From Amphimedon queenslandica (lineage: Eukaryota; Porifera; Demospongiae; Haplosclerida; Niphatidae), in the NCBI RefSeq assembly GCF_000090795.2, contig NW_003546281.1, positions 364,142-428,141 on the forward strand: a stretch of DNA of 64,000 nucleotides, given 5' to 3'. The position numbers and the translations under genes are program-made. Below the pieces are notes generated by a model. It was not told the origin of the DNA. It worked only from the letters and a program-made list of their open reading frames with translations, and ran no database searches. Positions 13,801 to 24,560 of this stretch are shown here, in pieces (within the stretch, counting starts at the first letter, position 1; every line of letters begins with the position of its first letter).

Positions 13801-16800
13801 TGCAGATATACATGTAGATATATTAAATACAACATTTCGGATAGAGGCACATGTTTCACCCCAAGAGTCAAAAATTGACATAGCTGGGTATGCTCTTAAT
13901 TCCCTAAAGTTAGGATTTGTTGAGTTAACTGGTGTTTATAATGGCGGACCAAATGAAAATGGCCCCGAACTTCATGTCCTGATTAATAAAACAAGTACAA
14001 ATATTTTTCTTGACGTTGGATTCATTCTGTTTGAAGTTCCCATAGGATCGACAAGAATTGGCTATAAGTTTGAAGGAGGAAAAAAGAAATTGTTTGGAGA
14101 TATTAATTTTAATGGTGACATCAGTTTTTTCAATGGTTCAACTATTAGTTATGAATATAGTACAGAGGATGGCTTTCGTGTGACAAAGTGGGAGCCAATA
14201 ATTGGTTCTCTTCTTGATGCATTTAATTTTTTTCAAGAAATAAAAAAATTTACCGATGGTTGTGGATCCTTTGCTAAAATGGCATTTAAAAAGGGTGTTC
14301 AAAGTCATTTTAATATAAGTTTTAATCTGAAAAAACCGGAACATCCAGAATCGGATTTAGCTGATATTGAAATTACAGGTTCATATGATGTCATGCTGGT
14401 GAATAAATTTAAAATTGAGAGTGTCCCTCTACCTCCCGGTATCAAAGCAACAATAAAACGTGAAGATGCTATCACACTACACAAATTGCCACAAGTCATT
14501 TTAAATGCACTAGCTGAGGCTGCAGGAAAAATTATTAAAAAGTTCATGGAAGATCCAGATAGATTGGCTAAAATCATGAAACTCTTTGTACTAGAAAAAC
14601 TAACTGAAGAAATGCTTACTGTTTTGGCATGCAGAGGCCTGAAACCTGAACAGATTAATCCTGATGCTGGAGAAGGAGGGGAAGATATTACAAAGGAAGA
14701 TTTTAATGAGGCAACTGAAGCTGAAAGTAACATAACTAATGAAATTGAGGGTTTTGAAAATCTTAGTAGTGCTTCTGAATTAGCTAGTATGATTGCAATA
14801 GCAAAACCATTATTTTATTTAGCAATTGGTTTGTTTGCAGGAATTGTTATTGCAGGAGGAGTAATTTTTATAAAATGGGCTATTGATTATTATAATGAAA
14901 GATCAAAAGTGTCAGAAAAAAGGAAGAGAGACTTAAATGACAAGCTTGTGGAAATGGATGAGAAGCTTACTAGCCTACTTGACATCGGTAAAGATCCCAA
15001 AGCACATTTTGATCCACCAGATCAATTGACAGCGTCATGGCCATCAATAAAGGGTGCAAATTATCATGTTACAGTTACTGCTTTATTGGTGAGCAATAAC
15101 TCTAATTTTGGACAAGGAGATTCTGAGCCATGGAAAGTTCTTTATGATGAAACAATTTCTTCTAATGTGCGCACTTATAAAGTACCAAATGATGTGATGA
15201 AAATAAACATAATAGTCTATGCCACTATGGAAATAAAAGTTGATGATAAGCTTGAAAGTTATAATGGTAAGAAATACACAGTTGATGTTTCTGAAGTTCA
15301 TCCAACTTTTTACCCACCAAGTGATGTTGCAATTTTGTTCCATCATCCTTCCTTTAAAATTAGCATCACTGCAACTCCTGCAGTTAATGAGGACCAATAC
15401 TTTTTTGAACTACTTGATGGTCGAGAGACGTCACTTTCACACTTCTTTTATACTCTACCTCCAGATCTTGACAAGATACACTGCAATTTCCCTCATCATG
15501 ATATCCAAAAATCCTCAGCAAGTCCTATTGAAGTATGTGCTAAGTCAGTTGGTAAATCTGTCTCTGGTGTTTTTGTAGCTCAAAGTGCCTTTGTGTATTC
15601 AAATCATTTAACACTAATTGATCCAATAGAGTCTCTTGAGATTACCCTTCCTCATTTCATGGATGATGACCAAGAGATCCAATTGAAGTGGTCCATGGCT
15701 CCATCTAAATTGATTAGTAAATTTTTGTGTAAGGTTGTTAGCACTGAAAATAAGCAGATATTAGATGAAGTTCCAATTAAGTCAGATGTATCAGATACAA
15801 TATTAGTGAAGAAATTTACTTTGGAAAGAATTGTCAATGCATTAGCTGGCCCTATTACTCCTGGTGGCTTTGTTCAATTAAATTTTATGGTGAGTGCATC
15901 TAGTAGCTCTCCAAACATCATTGACAGTGCTTTTATTGGTAAAGTTGTATCATCATTAAATTCTCCTGAAGATGTTAGTTTCTTTTTTTCATCTAAGGAA
16001 AGCAGCTTAGCTATATCATGGCAGTATGCTGAAACCAGCTCTTATGGTTTGGAAATTAGAGATTCTGAGACTAGTGGTCTTGTCTGGAGAAAAAAGATAT
16101 TCTTGCAGAAGGATGAGATTGAAGAAAATAAAGTTGGAGCTAAAGTATCGATTGAAGAATTAAAAAATGTTAATGATCCAGACAAAAAGTATACTGTACA
16201 AGTCTATTCAGTTGCTAGTGGTAACAATGAGCTTGATTCTGTACACCCTGGTCAGTCTAGTGCTATTCTAAAAGTTTTGAAAGCAGCTGTAATAAAGAGG
16301 TTTGGATATTCTTTTGAGAAGAACTCAATTTTGCTCTTACTAAGTGAATTAGAAAATGTTTCTAATTATTTGGCTTTGTTTTATCAAGGAAAATCATTAA
16401 TAAAAAGGGCTACATCTTCTCAACCAGAAATATATGTAAATCCAGCTAGTATTGCAAATAGTGTTAATGACTTGGACACCATCTATTGCTTAGTCCGGTC
16501 TTTAGGAAGTGGAACATTTATAAGTAGCCCAGTAACAAGATCTGATAATCAATTACAGGTTCTTAAAGCTCCTAAAGCTATTACGTATTCTTATGATCCT
16601 GATACAGAGAGCATTACAGTATCCTGCTTACCCAGTGACACCAAGAAAGACACATACAGGCTAGGGTTTCTTGATGCTACTGAACACGATACCATATTTT
16701 CGAAACTTGCCACATACTCCATTGGGAAATCTATCACAGCAATATTTTCTTCTGATCATCTCAGGAATTCAAACACTAAAGAATGGAAATGCTTTGCTCA

Positions 16801-19800
16801 GACAACCCTCAAGGAAGACAGCAATAGTGAAGTACCTAGTCGCTGTCTCTTTCTTGATAATGATATCAATGTACTAGAGTCTCCACTCATCAAGGATGTG
16901 AGGTGCAGCTCCAATCCTTCATTAACATCACTTCTGTTACTTGTAACTGCTACTTCAGTCAGTGAAGTCAATAAGTATATCATTATCTGTGACTTGTTTG
17001 ATGCAAATAATTCTCTGCTAAAGGAGCTAAAAGATAGTACTGAATCTGAAAGTGATGGAGATGTGATACTAACTGCATCTATTAGTAGGAAAGTCAGAAA
17101 CTGGAAGGAGATGCAACCTCAAGTGGCATCAATTAAAGTTACTTTAATAGCAGGAGGGTCTGGATTCTTTATTAGTAGTAAAATATCAGAGCCAGTATAT
17201 ATTAAGAAAGAGAAGTCTTTATGTGATTTAGCTTATTCCTATGATAATATGGAAGACACTGTTACAATAACTTGTAAACTTGTTGATAGTACAAAAGCCA
17301 GCACTTCTAAAGCTATACTGGGATTATTTGATGCTAATAATAATGACAATTATATATTTGATATAGCTGATTACGTTGAGAAAAAATTTTCTGTCATCCT
17401 TCAAGGAGAAGCTGTAAGAGCCTTAGATGCAATTCAGTGTATTGTGTATGCTCAGACTGCAGGCAGCTCTACAAACTTACCAACTGTACTAACCCTTCAA
17501 GATCACATCACAGTCATTCAATCACCATCAATAAATTCTGTGAGTTATAATTTCAAATCTAGCAGTTTAGCAATGTCATGGTTTTTTGTGGAGCATGCTA
17601 TTAGCTATGCTATCACAATAATGTACAAAATTAGTTCTGGAGAGATAAGATCTGTCACTGAAGAAAGCAAAGACTCTAACTTAAGTTTGTTGATGAATGA
17701 TAAAGTTAGCAATTGGAATGAGATTATTAAACATGTCACATCAATCACATTAAATATTGTATCAATTGGCAATGGCTATTATATAAATAGTAATAGAACT
17801 GAGTTTGATATGAATCGTCTGCCTGCAACTGCAAACATTTATCTTCATTGCACTGAGTCAGATGCTATTGTAAGCTGGGATAATGTGAGTCTAGCAAAGG
17901 AATACATCATTACTATTGATGGAGGCTATCAATCATTAGAAAGAATTGCTCCTAACTCAAATACTTCTATCACCATTCCAAAGCGGTTGCTCTTATTACC
18001 GTCACTTAAAGCTAATATCACACATACACTGGCAATAAGTGTAACTGCTGTCCCAAGTGATGCTCATTACTTAAATAGTTTTCCAGTAATGGCAGGATTT
18101 GAAATGAAGGCTCAGAAGTTTCGCAAGAGTCCAATTTATGGTACTACTACAGGAACAATCAATGATGATGGAGTAGAGTGCAGTGGTATACCCATTGTTG
18201 GAATTAAGGATATATGCATAGGTTTTTACAAGGGAAGTAATGTAAGATACTTTCGTGCAACTTATTATTTAGCTGATGGTACTACTTCTATGGGATTATC
18301 TCATGGTTTTTCGTACATGACCTATGTTCCTAGTATTGATTATGATGGTCCAGATTTATTCAACTATAATATGCCAGACAATCCTTTTCAACCAGATGCA
18401 GGTAATCTTTGTCGAAGCAAATTTCGTCATTTGCCACAACCTGACATCAAAGAAACTACAATATCATTTGACAAAGAGGAAACAATCATAGCAGTTAGGG
18501 GCTCTAGTGACTCTACATATGCTTGTCTATATTATTTAATATTTATCACACAAAAACCTGATGGTTCATACAAAAAATATGGGCCATTTGGTAGCCCAAA
18601 AAAACAATCAAGTAAAGACTTGATACAAATAAGATTTTCTGGTAATGTTATTAGCTTCTTTGGCAAATGCAAAGCACATGAAAGTGTTGGTGCTATTGGT
18701 TTCAACTACACATGCACATCTAACAAGATATTAGTTTCTAATGTATTTGGAGGCAACAATGGAAAATATTTTGATGATGACACAATTATTCACATTCCTC
18801 CTGTCACTAGCATAAAAGAAATCAGAGTCATGTACAGTAATGAATGCATTATTGGGATTCAAACTACAAGTGCATTGAGTGATGGGTCAGAGTGGACCTC
18901 ATCTGAACATGGAGGGGGTAAAGGGCTGGCTGAAATAAATAAAGTGTCTATCAACCTTCAAAATGACGAGGTTATAATTGGAATAATTGGGAAGTATTCT
19001 GACAACGATGAGCTATTGGAGTTACTTAGTGAGAACAACTGCCATGGCTTAGTTCACCAGTTATCATTTGTAACTCAGCAAAATGATCAAACTATCAAAA
19101 TACATGGACCATATGGTAAAGATATTGGTAACACATTCACTATAAGTGGCAACCTAATAGGATTTTATGGCTGCATTGGAGCATTAAATGCAATAGGAGG
19201 ATTAGGAATTTATTACTCATTAGAATGTTCAGAGCTCTTAGGATCAAGTAATGAGAATGTTGAAGATTTTGATGATAGAGCTCTGACTCATAGTCCTCAT
19301 ATTGTAGGCATTAACAATATTTTGATAGGATTCTCTGAAATTGCAATTAACTTTATTATGGTAACATATCTACTCTCTGATGGGAATACTTGGCAAGCTC
19401 CTCATCATGGTTCGCTAGGTGCAGAAATGATGAATAGCTTTCAATTTGAGAATGATGAAGAGATAGTTGAAATGAAAGTAAGTCTACACTCAGTTACGGT
19501 TAATGACATCACTGCTAGTATCAGTAAGAATAACTATGAAAGATTCCAGTCAGTAGATTATGTCACAACATTGCAACATAAAATGAAGCAACTCTCACCA
19601 TCATCGTCAATGCCAATAAAAGACATGGAGATAATGCAACTTTATAAACCAATGCTAGAGATAACAGCAAAAATACCTGGAGTAACAGCAAAAATACCTG
19701 GAGGAACAGCAAAAATACCTGGAGGAACAGCAAAAATACCTGAAGGAACACCAAAAACACCAGAAAGAACACCAAAAACATCTATGGGAACACGAGAAAC

Positions 19801-20422
19801 ACCTAGAGGAATACCAGAAACACGTGGAGGAACACCAAAAACACCTGGGGGAACACCAGAAATACCTAGAATAATACCATCAGACATACCTGGAGTACCA
19901 CCAGACATACCTGGAATAATACCAAAAATACCTGGAGTACCACCAGACATACCTGGAATAATACCAAAAATACCTGGAGTACCACCAGACATACCTGGAA
20001 TAATACCAAAAATACCTGGAATACCACCAGACATACCTGGAATAATACCAAAAATACCTGGAGTAACACCAAAGCCACGAGGCCTACCAATACCCAAAAT
20101 ACCAAAAATAATACCACCTGGCAACCCAGTCCCCAAACTACTTAATTTATCATCAAGAAGCCCAACACCTGAAACAGAGCCAACTCCCGAGCCAAAAATA
20201 CCACAAAGTCAATCTATGAATGTATTAGGAAGTATTAGAATTAAAACAAGGTCTTTAAATGGATCAAAGAAGGTATATGGACCAATAGGAACACAACATG
20301 ATAATGAACAAGAAGCTGTCCTGAATGGACGAGTGATTGGATTATTTGGACAGACTAGTGCTATTGATGAAGCAAAAGTTAATATTGTTACTGCTCTTGG
20401 AGCTTATTATATTCCTCTTTAA
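4829..20422 (+). CDS. Giant ComEC-like metallo-beta-lactamase / beta-repeat / Fn3-like / jacalin-lectin protein (~4,501 aa)
   Basis: Two exons: 4829-4961 and 7050-20422, joined in phase (G|AT, Asp45); the intron is 2,088 bp. Start at 4829 is the first in-frame ATG with A at -3. Residues about 26-260 form a metallo-beta-lactamase fold of the ComEC/Rec2 subtype: INAGHGDA (30-37), LVDGG (51-55), THPDADH (90-96), FNGDA (216-220) and VPHHGSLKNS (239-248), so the metal ligands look intact. Residues about 840-2480 are beta-rich repeats with a recurring KFLxLFGxGS motif (near 10738, 11104, 11828). A single strong hydrophobic segment lies at about 2626-2655, followed by a basic helix. Residues about 2700-3725 are Fn3-like repeats. 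Three jacalin-like lectin domains follow (about 3739-3935, 3945-4105, and a split one at 4115-4235 plus 4434-4501), each ending in a GPxG...GFxG motif set. There is no signal peptide. Function is unknown: possibly a nuclease- or hydrolase-like head tethered to glycan-binding repeats. Domain boundaries are by eye. Confidence 0.85.
5400..5790 (+). repeat. Tandem AT-rich interspersed repeat array (family A)
   Basis: Two units of the same family as at 3290-3790, here in forward orientation. It begins with the head GGATTTGACATAGTGCTCATG at about 5433 and is followed by repeated ATACATGTTTTATGTTGTG and AAAATTTAAGCTGATTTC segments. Confidence 0.65.
5863..6062. mobile_element. MITE-like 200-bp inverted-repeat element in the intron
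   Basis: The left end TATAGCAGGAAATTTGGGAGG and the right end, which reads TATAGCGGAAAATTTTTGAGG on the other strand, form imperfect terminal inverted repeats of about 40 bp. Internal ATTTGCCAAA words also pair across the centre. No coding capacity. The termini suggest TA target duplication. The superfamily is not assignable by eye. Confidence 0.6.
6061..6215. repeat. TTA/ATT-rich low-complexity tract
   Basis: Imperfect run of TTATTATTGT/ATTATTATTATC-type triplets directly abutting the MITE. It produces a spurious hydrophobic 101-residue ORF that I do not accept as a gene. Confidence 0.6.
19665..20110 (+). repeat. Coding 21/42-bp tandem repeat (proline-rich heptads) inside the third jacalin-like domain
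   Basis: Seven-codon units of the form G-x-x-P/A-x-x-P. The left part has 21-bp units (GVTAKIP, GGTAKIP, GGTPKTP). The right part has about four nearly identical 42-bp units (GVPPDIPGIIPKIP). The frame is preserved throughout. The tract splits the jacalin fold: the strand set near 19300-19620 is upstream and the GPIGTQ...GLFGQ half is downstream. A PPII or extended linker is likely. Confidence 0.85.
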
Positions 20423-20448
20423 ATAATATTATTCAGTAATAGCTGTTA

Positions 20449-20454
20449 AATAAA
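20449..20454 (+). terminator. Polyadenylation signal AATAAA of the giant gene
   Basis: Canonical hexamer 27 bp after the TAA stop at 20420-20422. It gives a very short 3' UTR, typical of compact sponge genes (inference). Confidence 0.6.
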
Positions 20455-20981
20455 ATTAATATTAATTTGATATTTAAAACAATTGCATTTTTGACTTACT
20501 ATGTACCAAGTTTTGTTTTGTTATTAAATTATTTCTTTTGAAATATTAAAACAATTGTAGCTATTTAAGCGCTACTGCAGATAATACTTTAATGCTAAGA
20601 TAAGAGCATGTGAGTGTAGTCCACAATGGACTCCAGTTAGAGGGGTGAGATAATTATCAATGGGTCTCTCGTTCCCACAGGATTTTGATATAGTGCTCAT
20701 GCAATAGATTACAAACTGTGCATGCATCACAACTGATATAACACCAATAACCACAAGTATTAATAAGAATACCACAAACTAATAATACAATATCAATAAT
20801 AATTAGGATAGATTGACAAGTGAACATTATAATACTATTATTTCTTACAAAACTTTGGAGTATTCAGCTAAAAACCTTCAGCCCCACCTACTAATTAAGT
20901 ATGCAGAAACTATCTGATTATCTCTGTAGTACTCCCTCTATCTTTCTATGCTATTGTTCACCCCTTGTCTCTTATAATAGC

Positions 20982-21014
<33 letters not shown>

Positions 21015-21033
21015 TAAGAAGAACAATAAAATA
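20455..21033. other. Intergenic region, convergent gene ends
   Basis: Lies between the 3' ends of the giant gene and the GT92 gene. It holds a short fragment of the family A repeat head (ATTTTGATATAGTGCTCATG, about 20682-20701) and the AAT microsatellite. No coding signal. Confidence 0.5.
20983..21013 (+). repeat. (AAT)n microsatellite
   Basis: Uninterrupted run of about ten AAT/TAA triplets just downstream of the stop codon of the GT92 gene. Confidence 0.9.
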
Positions 21034-22554
21034 TTAATTAATATTTGGACACAACTTTCTCTTAGTTCCCAATAAGAATTCTTTCCCATATCTTAGCAAC
21101 GAATCATCATAACTCACTTTGTATTTCTTAGTTTTTCTATTCCGCTTACACTCAATGGTAGGCTTGTCCCTGTAGTGCTGAATGACTGCCATACCATGAG
21201 GTACAAGCAGCGGATGAGTTGTCTCCCTTAATCTCCTACAAGGTGCATGTATATCAGTATCTAGTATTTTTAGTGGTTTTACGATGAATTTAGATCTCTC
21301 ATAATAATGAAAACGACACTGTGATTTCTCATAGTACAGGAAGTATGGCGGTAGAGAGTGACCAGGACAAAGATAGGATTGCAGTTCGGTGGTTTTGTCT
21401 TTCAGTAATTCTTCATCCTGTGTTTTAAGATAAAAGGTGTTGATGAATATAAAACTATGGATGTAATCTTTATCAATTTCATGTAGCATCTGATGCCAGT
21501 CTGAGTGTGTTCTGGATACAATGACTTCATCAAGATCAAGCATTGCAAGGTAATTCACTCTGTGCAGGTTCCTGTAGTAGCAGTCATGTATTGCTAGTAT
21601 CTCACCATAGTAATGTAAAGTGTCCTTCTCCTTAAAACCTTTATGCCAGTGTAAGACCTCTAGTGTTAAGCTCTCATCTCTGGCATATGCTCTCTTTAAT
21701 TGTTCTTCTATTTCAGTCGACATGTCCAATAAATATATAGTAATGGTTTGAGCTCCAAAAATTCGCTGCATTTCGATAAAATTGACCATCTCCTCCAAAC
21801 TCTTTCCAAAAACAGGTGTCTCCAGACACACCCCTATATTAGCCTTTACCAGTGGCCGATAGATGTACACTGGTACAGGGGTGGACGACGGCTCACATGT
21901 TTGGGCGAAGCTAAGTGAGACAGCCATGGGTACTCGGGCATCGCTTCCCGGAAGGCGACAAACATGAAACACATGTTTATACTTGTACGGCTTGTTCTCA
22001 TTCATCTCTTTCTGATAGTTGCAAACGTCCATTTCGATATAAACTGATTTCTGCGACTGACAAGAGAGCGTTCTCTCCCCATCTCCCTCTTTGTAATGAA
22101 ACAGACAATAAAACGTACCTCCTTCTGTTCGTCTGCTCTGGTATCCTAACAGCACTATTGAAGGACCGTATCGCTCTTTCCTGTCCTCGTAATAGGCAGA
22201 GAGAAAAGTCGCATTTCCAACTTTGGCCCAAACTAGTGGATTCTCTTTATATAAAGTTTTCCCGTGTATCACATTGGTAGAAAGGTTGGTCGGAACAATT
22301 GGATGATTTTCTGTTTCCTTTTTATCAGTTGGAGGGTGAGTTGCTGCTACTTCCTTCTCGACTTCCTTCTCTATTGAGCGGGGAGTAGAGAGAGAGGGCG
22401 GACATGTAGGACAACGTACTAGTATTTCTTTTGGAGAATCTGCTGATTCTTTATTTTTACAGTAAAGGGACGAGTATGGTAATATGATAGACCCGAAGAA
22501 GAGGATGAAAATCACGAAGAGGAAACTCTTCTGTCTTCTACTAGCCATTAACAA
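21034..22554 (-). CDS. Glycosyltransferase family 92 (DUF23) type II membrane protein
   Basis: Intronless 506-residue ORF. Residues 11-28 form an uncleaved signal anchor (FLFVIFILFFGSIILPYS) after a short basic cytosolic tail, followed by a Lys/Glu/Pro-rich stem (about 35-95) and a luminal domain. The GT92 catalytic region spans about 235-480. It contains GVCLETPVFG, a predicted helix EEMVNFIEMQRIFGAQTITIY, the metal-binding DLDE (340-343, in AMLDLDEVIV) and a Cys-rich C-terminal part with HGMAVIQHY. GT92 members include the nematode beta-1,4-galactosyltransferase GALT-1; Golgi location and UDP-Gal use are inferred from that family. Length matches the family. Two ATGs at the start (22554, 22548) are both possible; the second has the sequence MASRR. 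No sign of damage. Confidence 0.9.
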   Translation of the reverse strand: MLMASRRQKSFLFVIFILFFGSIILPYSSLYCKNKESADSPKEILVRCPTCPPSLSTPRSIEKEVEKEVAATHPPTDKKETENHPIVPTNLSTNVIHGKTLYKENPLVWAKVGNATFLSAYYEDRKERYGPSIVLLGYQSRRTEGGTFYCLFHYKEGDGERTLSCQSQKSVYIEMDVCNYQKEMNENKPYKYKHVFHVCRLPGSDARVPMAVSLSFAQTCEPSSTPVPVYIYRPLVKANIGVCLETPVFGKSLEEMVNFIEMQRIFGAQTITIYLLDMSTEIEEQLKRAYARDESLTLEVLHWHKGFKEKDTLHYYGEILAIHDCYYRNLHRVNYLAMLDLDEVIVSRTHSDWHQMLHEIDKDYIHSFIFINTFYLKTQDEELLKDKTTELQSYLCPGHSLPPYFLYYEKSQCRFHYYERSKFIVKPLKILDTDIHAPCRRLRETTHPLLVPHGMAVIQHYRDKPTIECKRNRKTKKYKVSYDDSLLRYGKEFLLGTKRKLCPNIN

Positions 22555-22783
22555 TTTAGCGACAGGTAGTTACTCGTTAGGCCTTGGCGGATTATGCCAG
22601 CATAATTTTGAGCATAGATCTAGATCTAATAGAGCCCAAAAGCATAAGCATAATAGAGCTATAATAGAAAATTTTGAAAAAATGCATTGAGAATGAGAAA
22701 TGCAATAAACAGGCACTTGCACTCATGACAATAAATCATAGATCTATGAATAAATTAATTGTTTTCATGTTTAAACAGCTATA

Positions 22784-23293
22784 CTATATCCCAACTGAGT
22801 TTGACCCAAGAAAAACTGGAATAACTTTTTATAGGAATGTGGGATAAGGATGAAACTTTCACAGGTTCTTAGTCGCCCAATGCCATCACAGATCTCAGGT
22901 CTTGGGTCTCTCAGCCCTTGGGAACCCTGAGAACCGGGTTTTCCCTATAAACCCAATGGCATACCAAAATGACGTTTTATGACAATTTATCTACGTCATA
23001 GTTTACATAAGAACATGTGGTCGAGCGCCCAAACTGATAATTCTTCTTTTTAAAAGCTAACAGAGCAAGATTTTCTGATAATGATTGCCTTTATAAAGAC
23101 TAGTTAACTCCAGCAGCTATTGTACTGCTTATCAGAACAAACAAAACCTTTTAAAGAGTGCAATACAGGCCAACTACGCAGCTGTAAAATGTCAGCCATG
23201 CTTCTATGAATATCATTATAATACGTCATCAGTGACGTATACCTACATTTTTCAAATTCCAAGCGGCTGGTGTCAAACTCAGTTGGGATATAG
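22784..23293. mobile_element. 510-bp non-autonomous element with ~22-bp terminal inverted repeats
   Basis: The left end CTATATCCCAACTGAGTTTG is repeated in reverse complement at the right end (23272-23293, CAAACTCAGTTGGGATATAG). No coding capacity. An internal 150-bp segment (23030-23180, including AGCAGCTATTGTACTGCTTATC) recurs at 26815-26965, so the family is dispersed. Confidence 0.75.
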
Positions 23294-23870
23294 CATACTA
23301 TTGCTCACAATACTTTCAAGAACTTCATAATTGAATTACTGGGTCAAATTTTTGGGTGGGGCTAAGTTATTATAATGAATTCATGGGCATAATTGGGAGC
23401 ATAATAGCTGATTGGTAGGCTGTTTCCTGAGAATTGCAGCACAGCATAATAGAGCAATTTTAGAGCATAATCCGCCAAACCCTACAGGTTGTTAGCTTCT
23501 CAGTAAAACACAAAAACGGAAAGGTATGATGCATAGAGTAACGGAGGTAGTTTACGGACAGCGGTAGTATACGGACACTTAAGTTCAAAGTACCATAAAA
23601 ATTTTAAACATTTGAGTAGAAACCCAATTTTTTCTGAGGGGTAGAGCTCTCCATCTGCAATAGCTAGAACCCATTTCAGCAAGTGTGCAATAGCAATTCT
23701 ATGTTATATTTGACTGCAAATGATTATGGCCAATTGCTAAGTCCAAAAATGAAGTTTCTCTTAAAATACAAAAAAACTTCAACAGCTTGAAATTGCTGAC
23801 TGCCGGAAAGTTTTAAATATGCCAACATCATATATCAATACAAAGGAAATTAATTACGCTATTTGATGGC
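23294..23870. other. Intergenic, no gene seen
   Basis: AT-rich sequence with no ORF of coding character and no recognisable repeat. Confidence 0.4.
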
Positions 23871-24560
23871 ATTATTATTATTATTGGAATTTTATAGGAC
23901 TAGACATGAGAAGGAGAAACAGATAGTAGTAGAGGTCCAGTAGAAGGGAGTAGTCCTAAAGGAATGACAGGGTCTAGCCCTGCCACCCAGTACATAAATA
24001 CTGAAAAGAAAAGGAGTCAAGAGGAGAGAGAAAAGAGGATGGGAGAGATATACATAAACAATTAGAGCATGGACAGACAGTGTGTAGAGTGTGTGAATCA
24101 GAAGAATGAAAAACATTTGTAAATTTGTCAATAAAATGGGATGTAATTAGTTTCTTAAAACTTGGGATAGACATAGAGAGATTGATTAGAGGTAGAGAGT
24201 TCCATAAACGGGGAAAGCGGTGAAAGAATGTGTGACGAGCTGAGGAGCAAACCCAGGAGGAGTGAACTAACTTGTTGTGGGCTGAACTGCGAGTGGAGCA
24301 AGTTGAGAATGAGAAATAGTTACAGATGTCAAATGAGTGGTCCTGGTGTTTAAACTGGACAAAGAAGAAAACAGATTCGATATATTCCAGACGATACATA
24401 AATGGTAACAGTTTGAGTGAGGAGAGTCTAGACTTGTAGTCTGACTGGTAGTCGAATAGAATATATTTAGTAGCTCTCCTTTGGAGCTGCTCTAGAAGGA
24501 CAAAGTCCTTGACCAGAGAGAGTCTCCACACAGGAGAACAGTACGTTAGGATTAGGGACT
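23871..24560 (-). mobile_element. 5'-truncated non-LTR retrotransposon (LINE) 3' end
   Basis: Holds the C-terminal tail of a reverse transcriptase and ends in an (AAT)n tail (ATT run at 23871-23885 on the plus strand), which is the usual 3' structure of several LINE clades. The element is abruptly cut at about 24560, as expected for incomplete target-primed reverse transcription. No target duplication identified by eye. Confidence 0.75.
23974..24558 (-). pseudogene. LINE reverse transcriptase C-terminal fragment
   Basis: Open frame with the hallmark C-terminal sequence of LINE polymerases: YCSPVWRLSL, LEQLQRRATKYIL, SRLSSLKLLPFMYRLEYI and FFHRFPRLWNSLP. This region follows the thumb of CR1/L2/RTE-like reverse transcriptases; no catalytic YxDD motif is present because the 5' part is missing. 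It cannot be functional on its own. The clade is not resolved. Confidence 0.75.

Noticed and set aside
14305-14733. 142-codon minus-strand ORF
   Set aside because: Lies wholly inside the giant exon, antisense, with no domain or start context.
19642-20136. 164-codon Gly/Pro/Ile-rich ORF on the minus strand
   Set aside because: Exact antisense shadow of the 21-bp coding repeat of the giant gene; repeats of period three keep all frames open.
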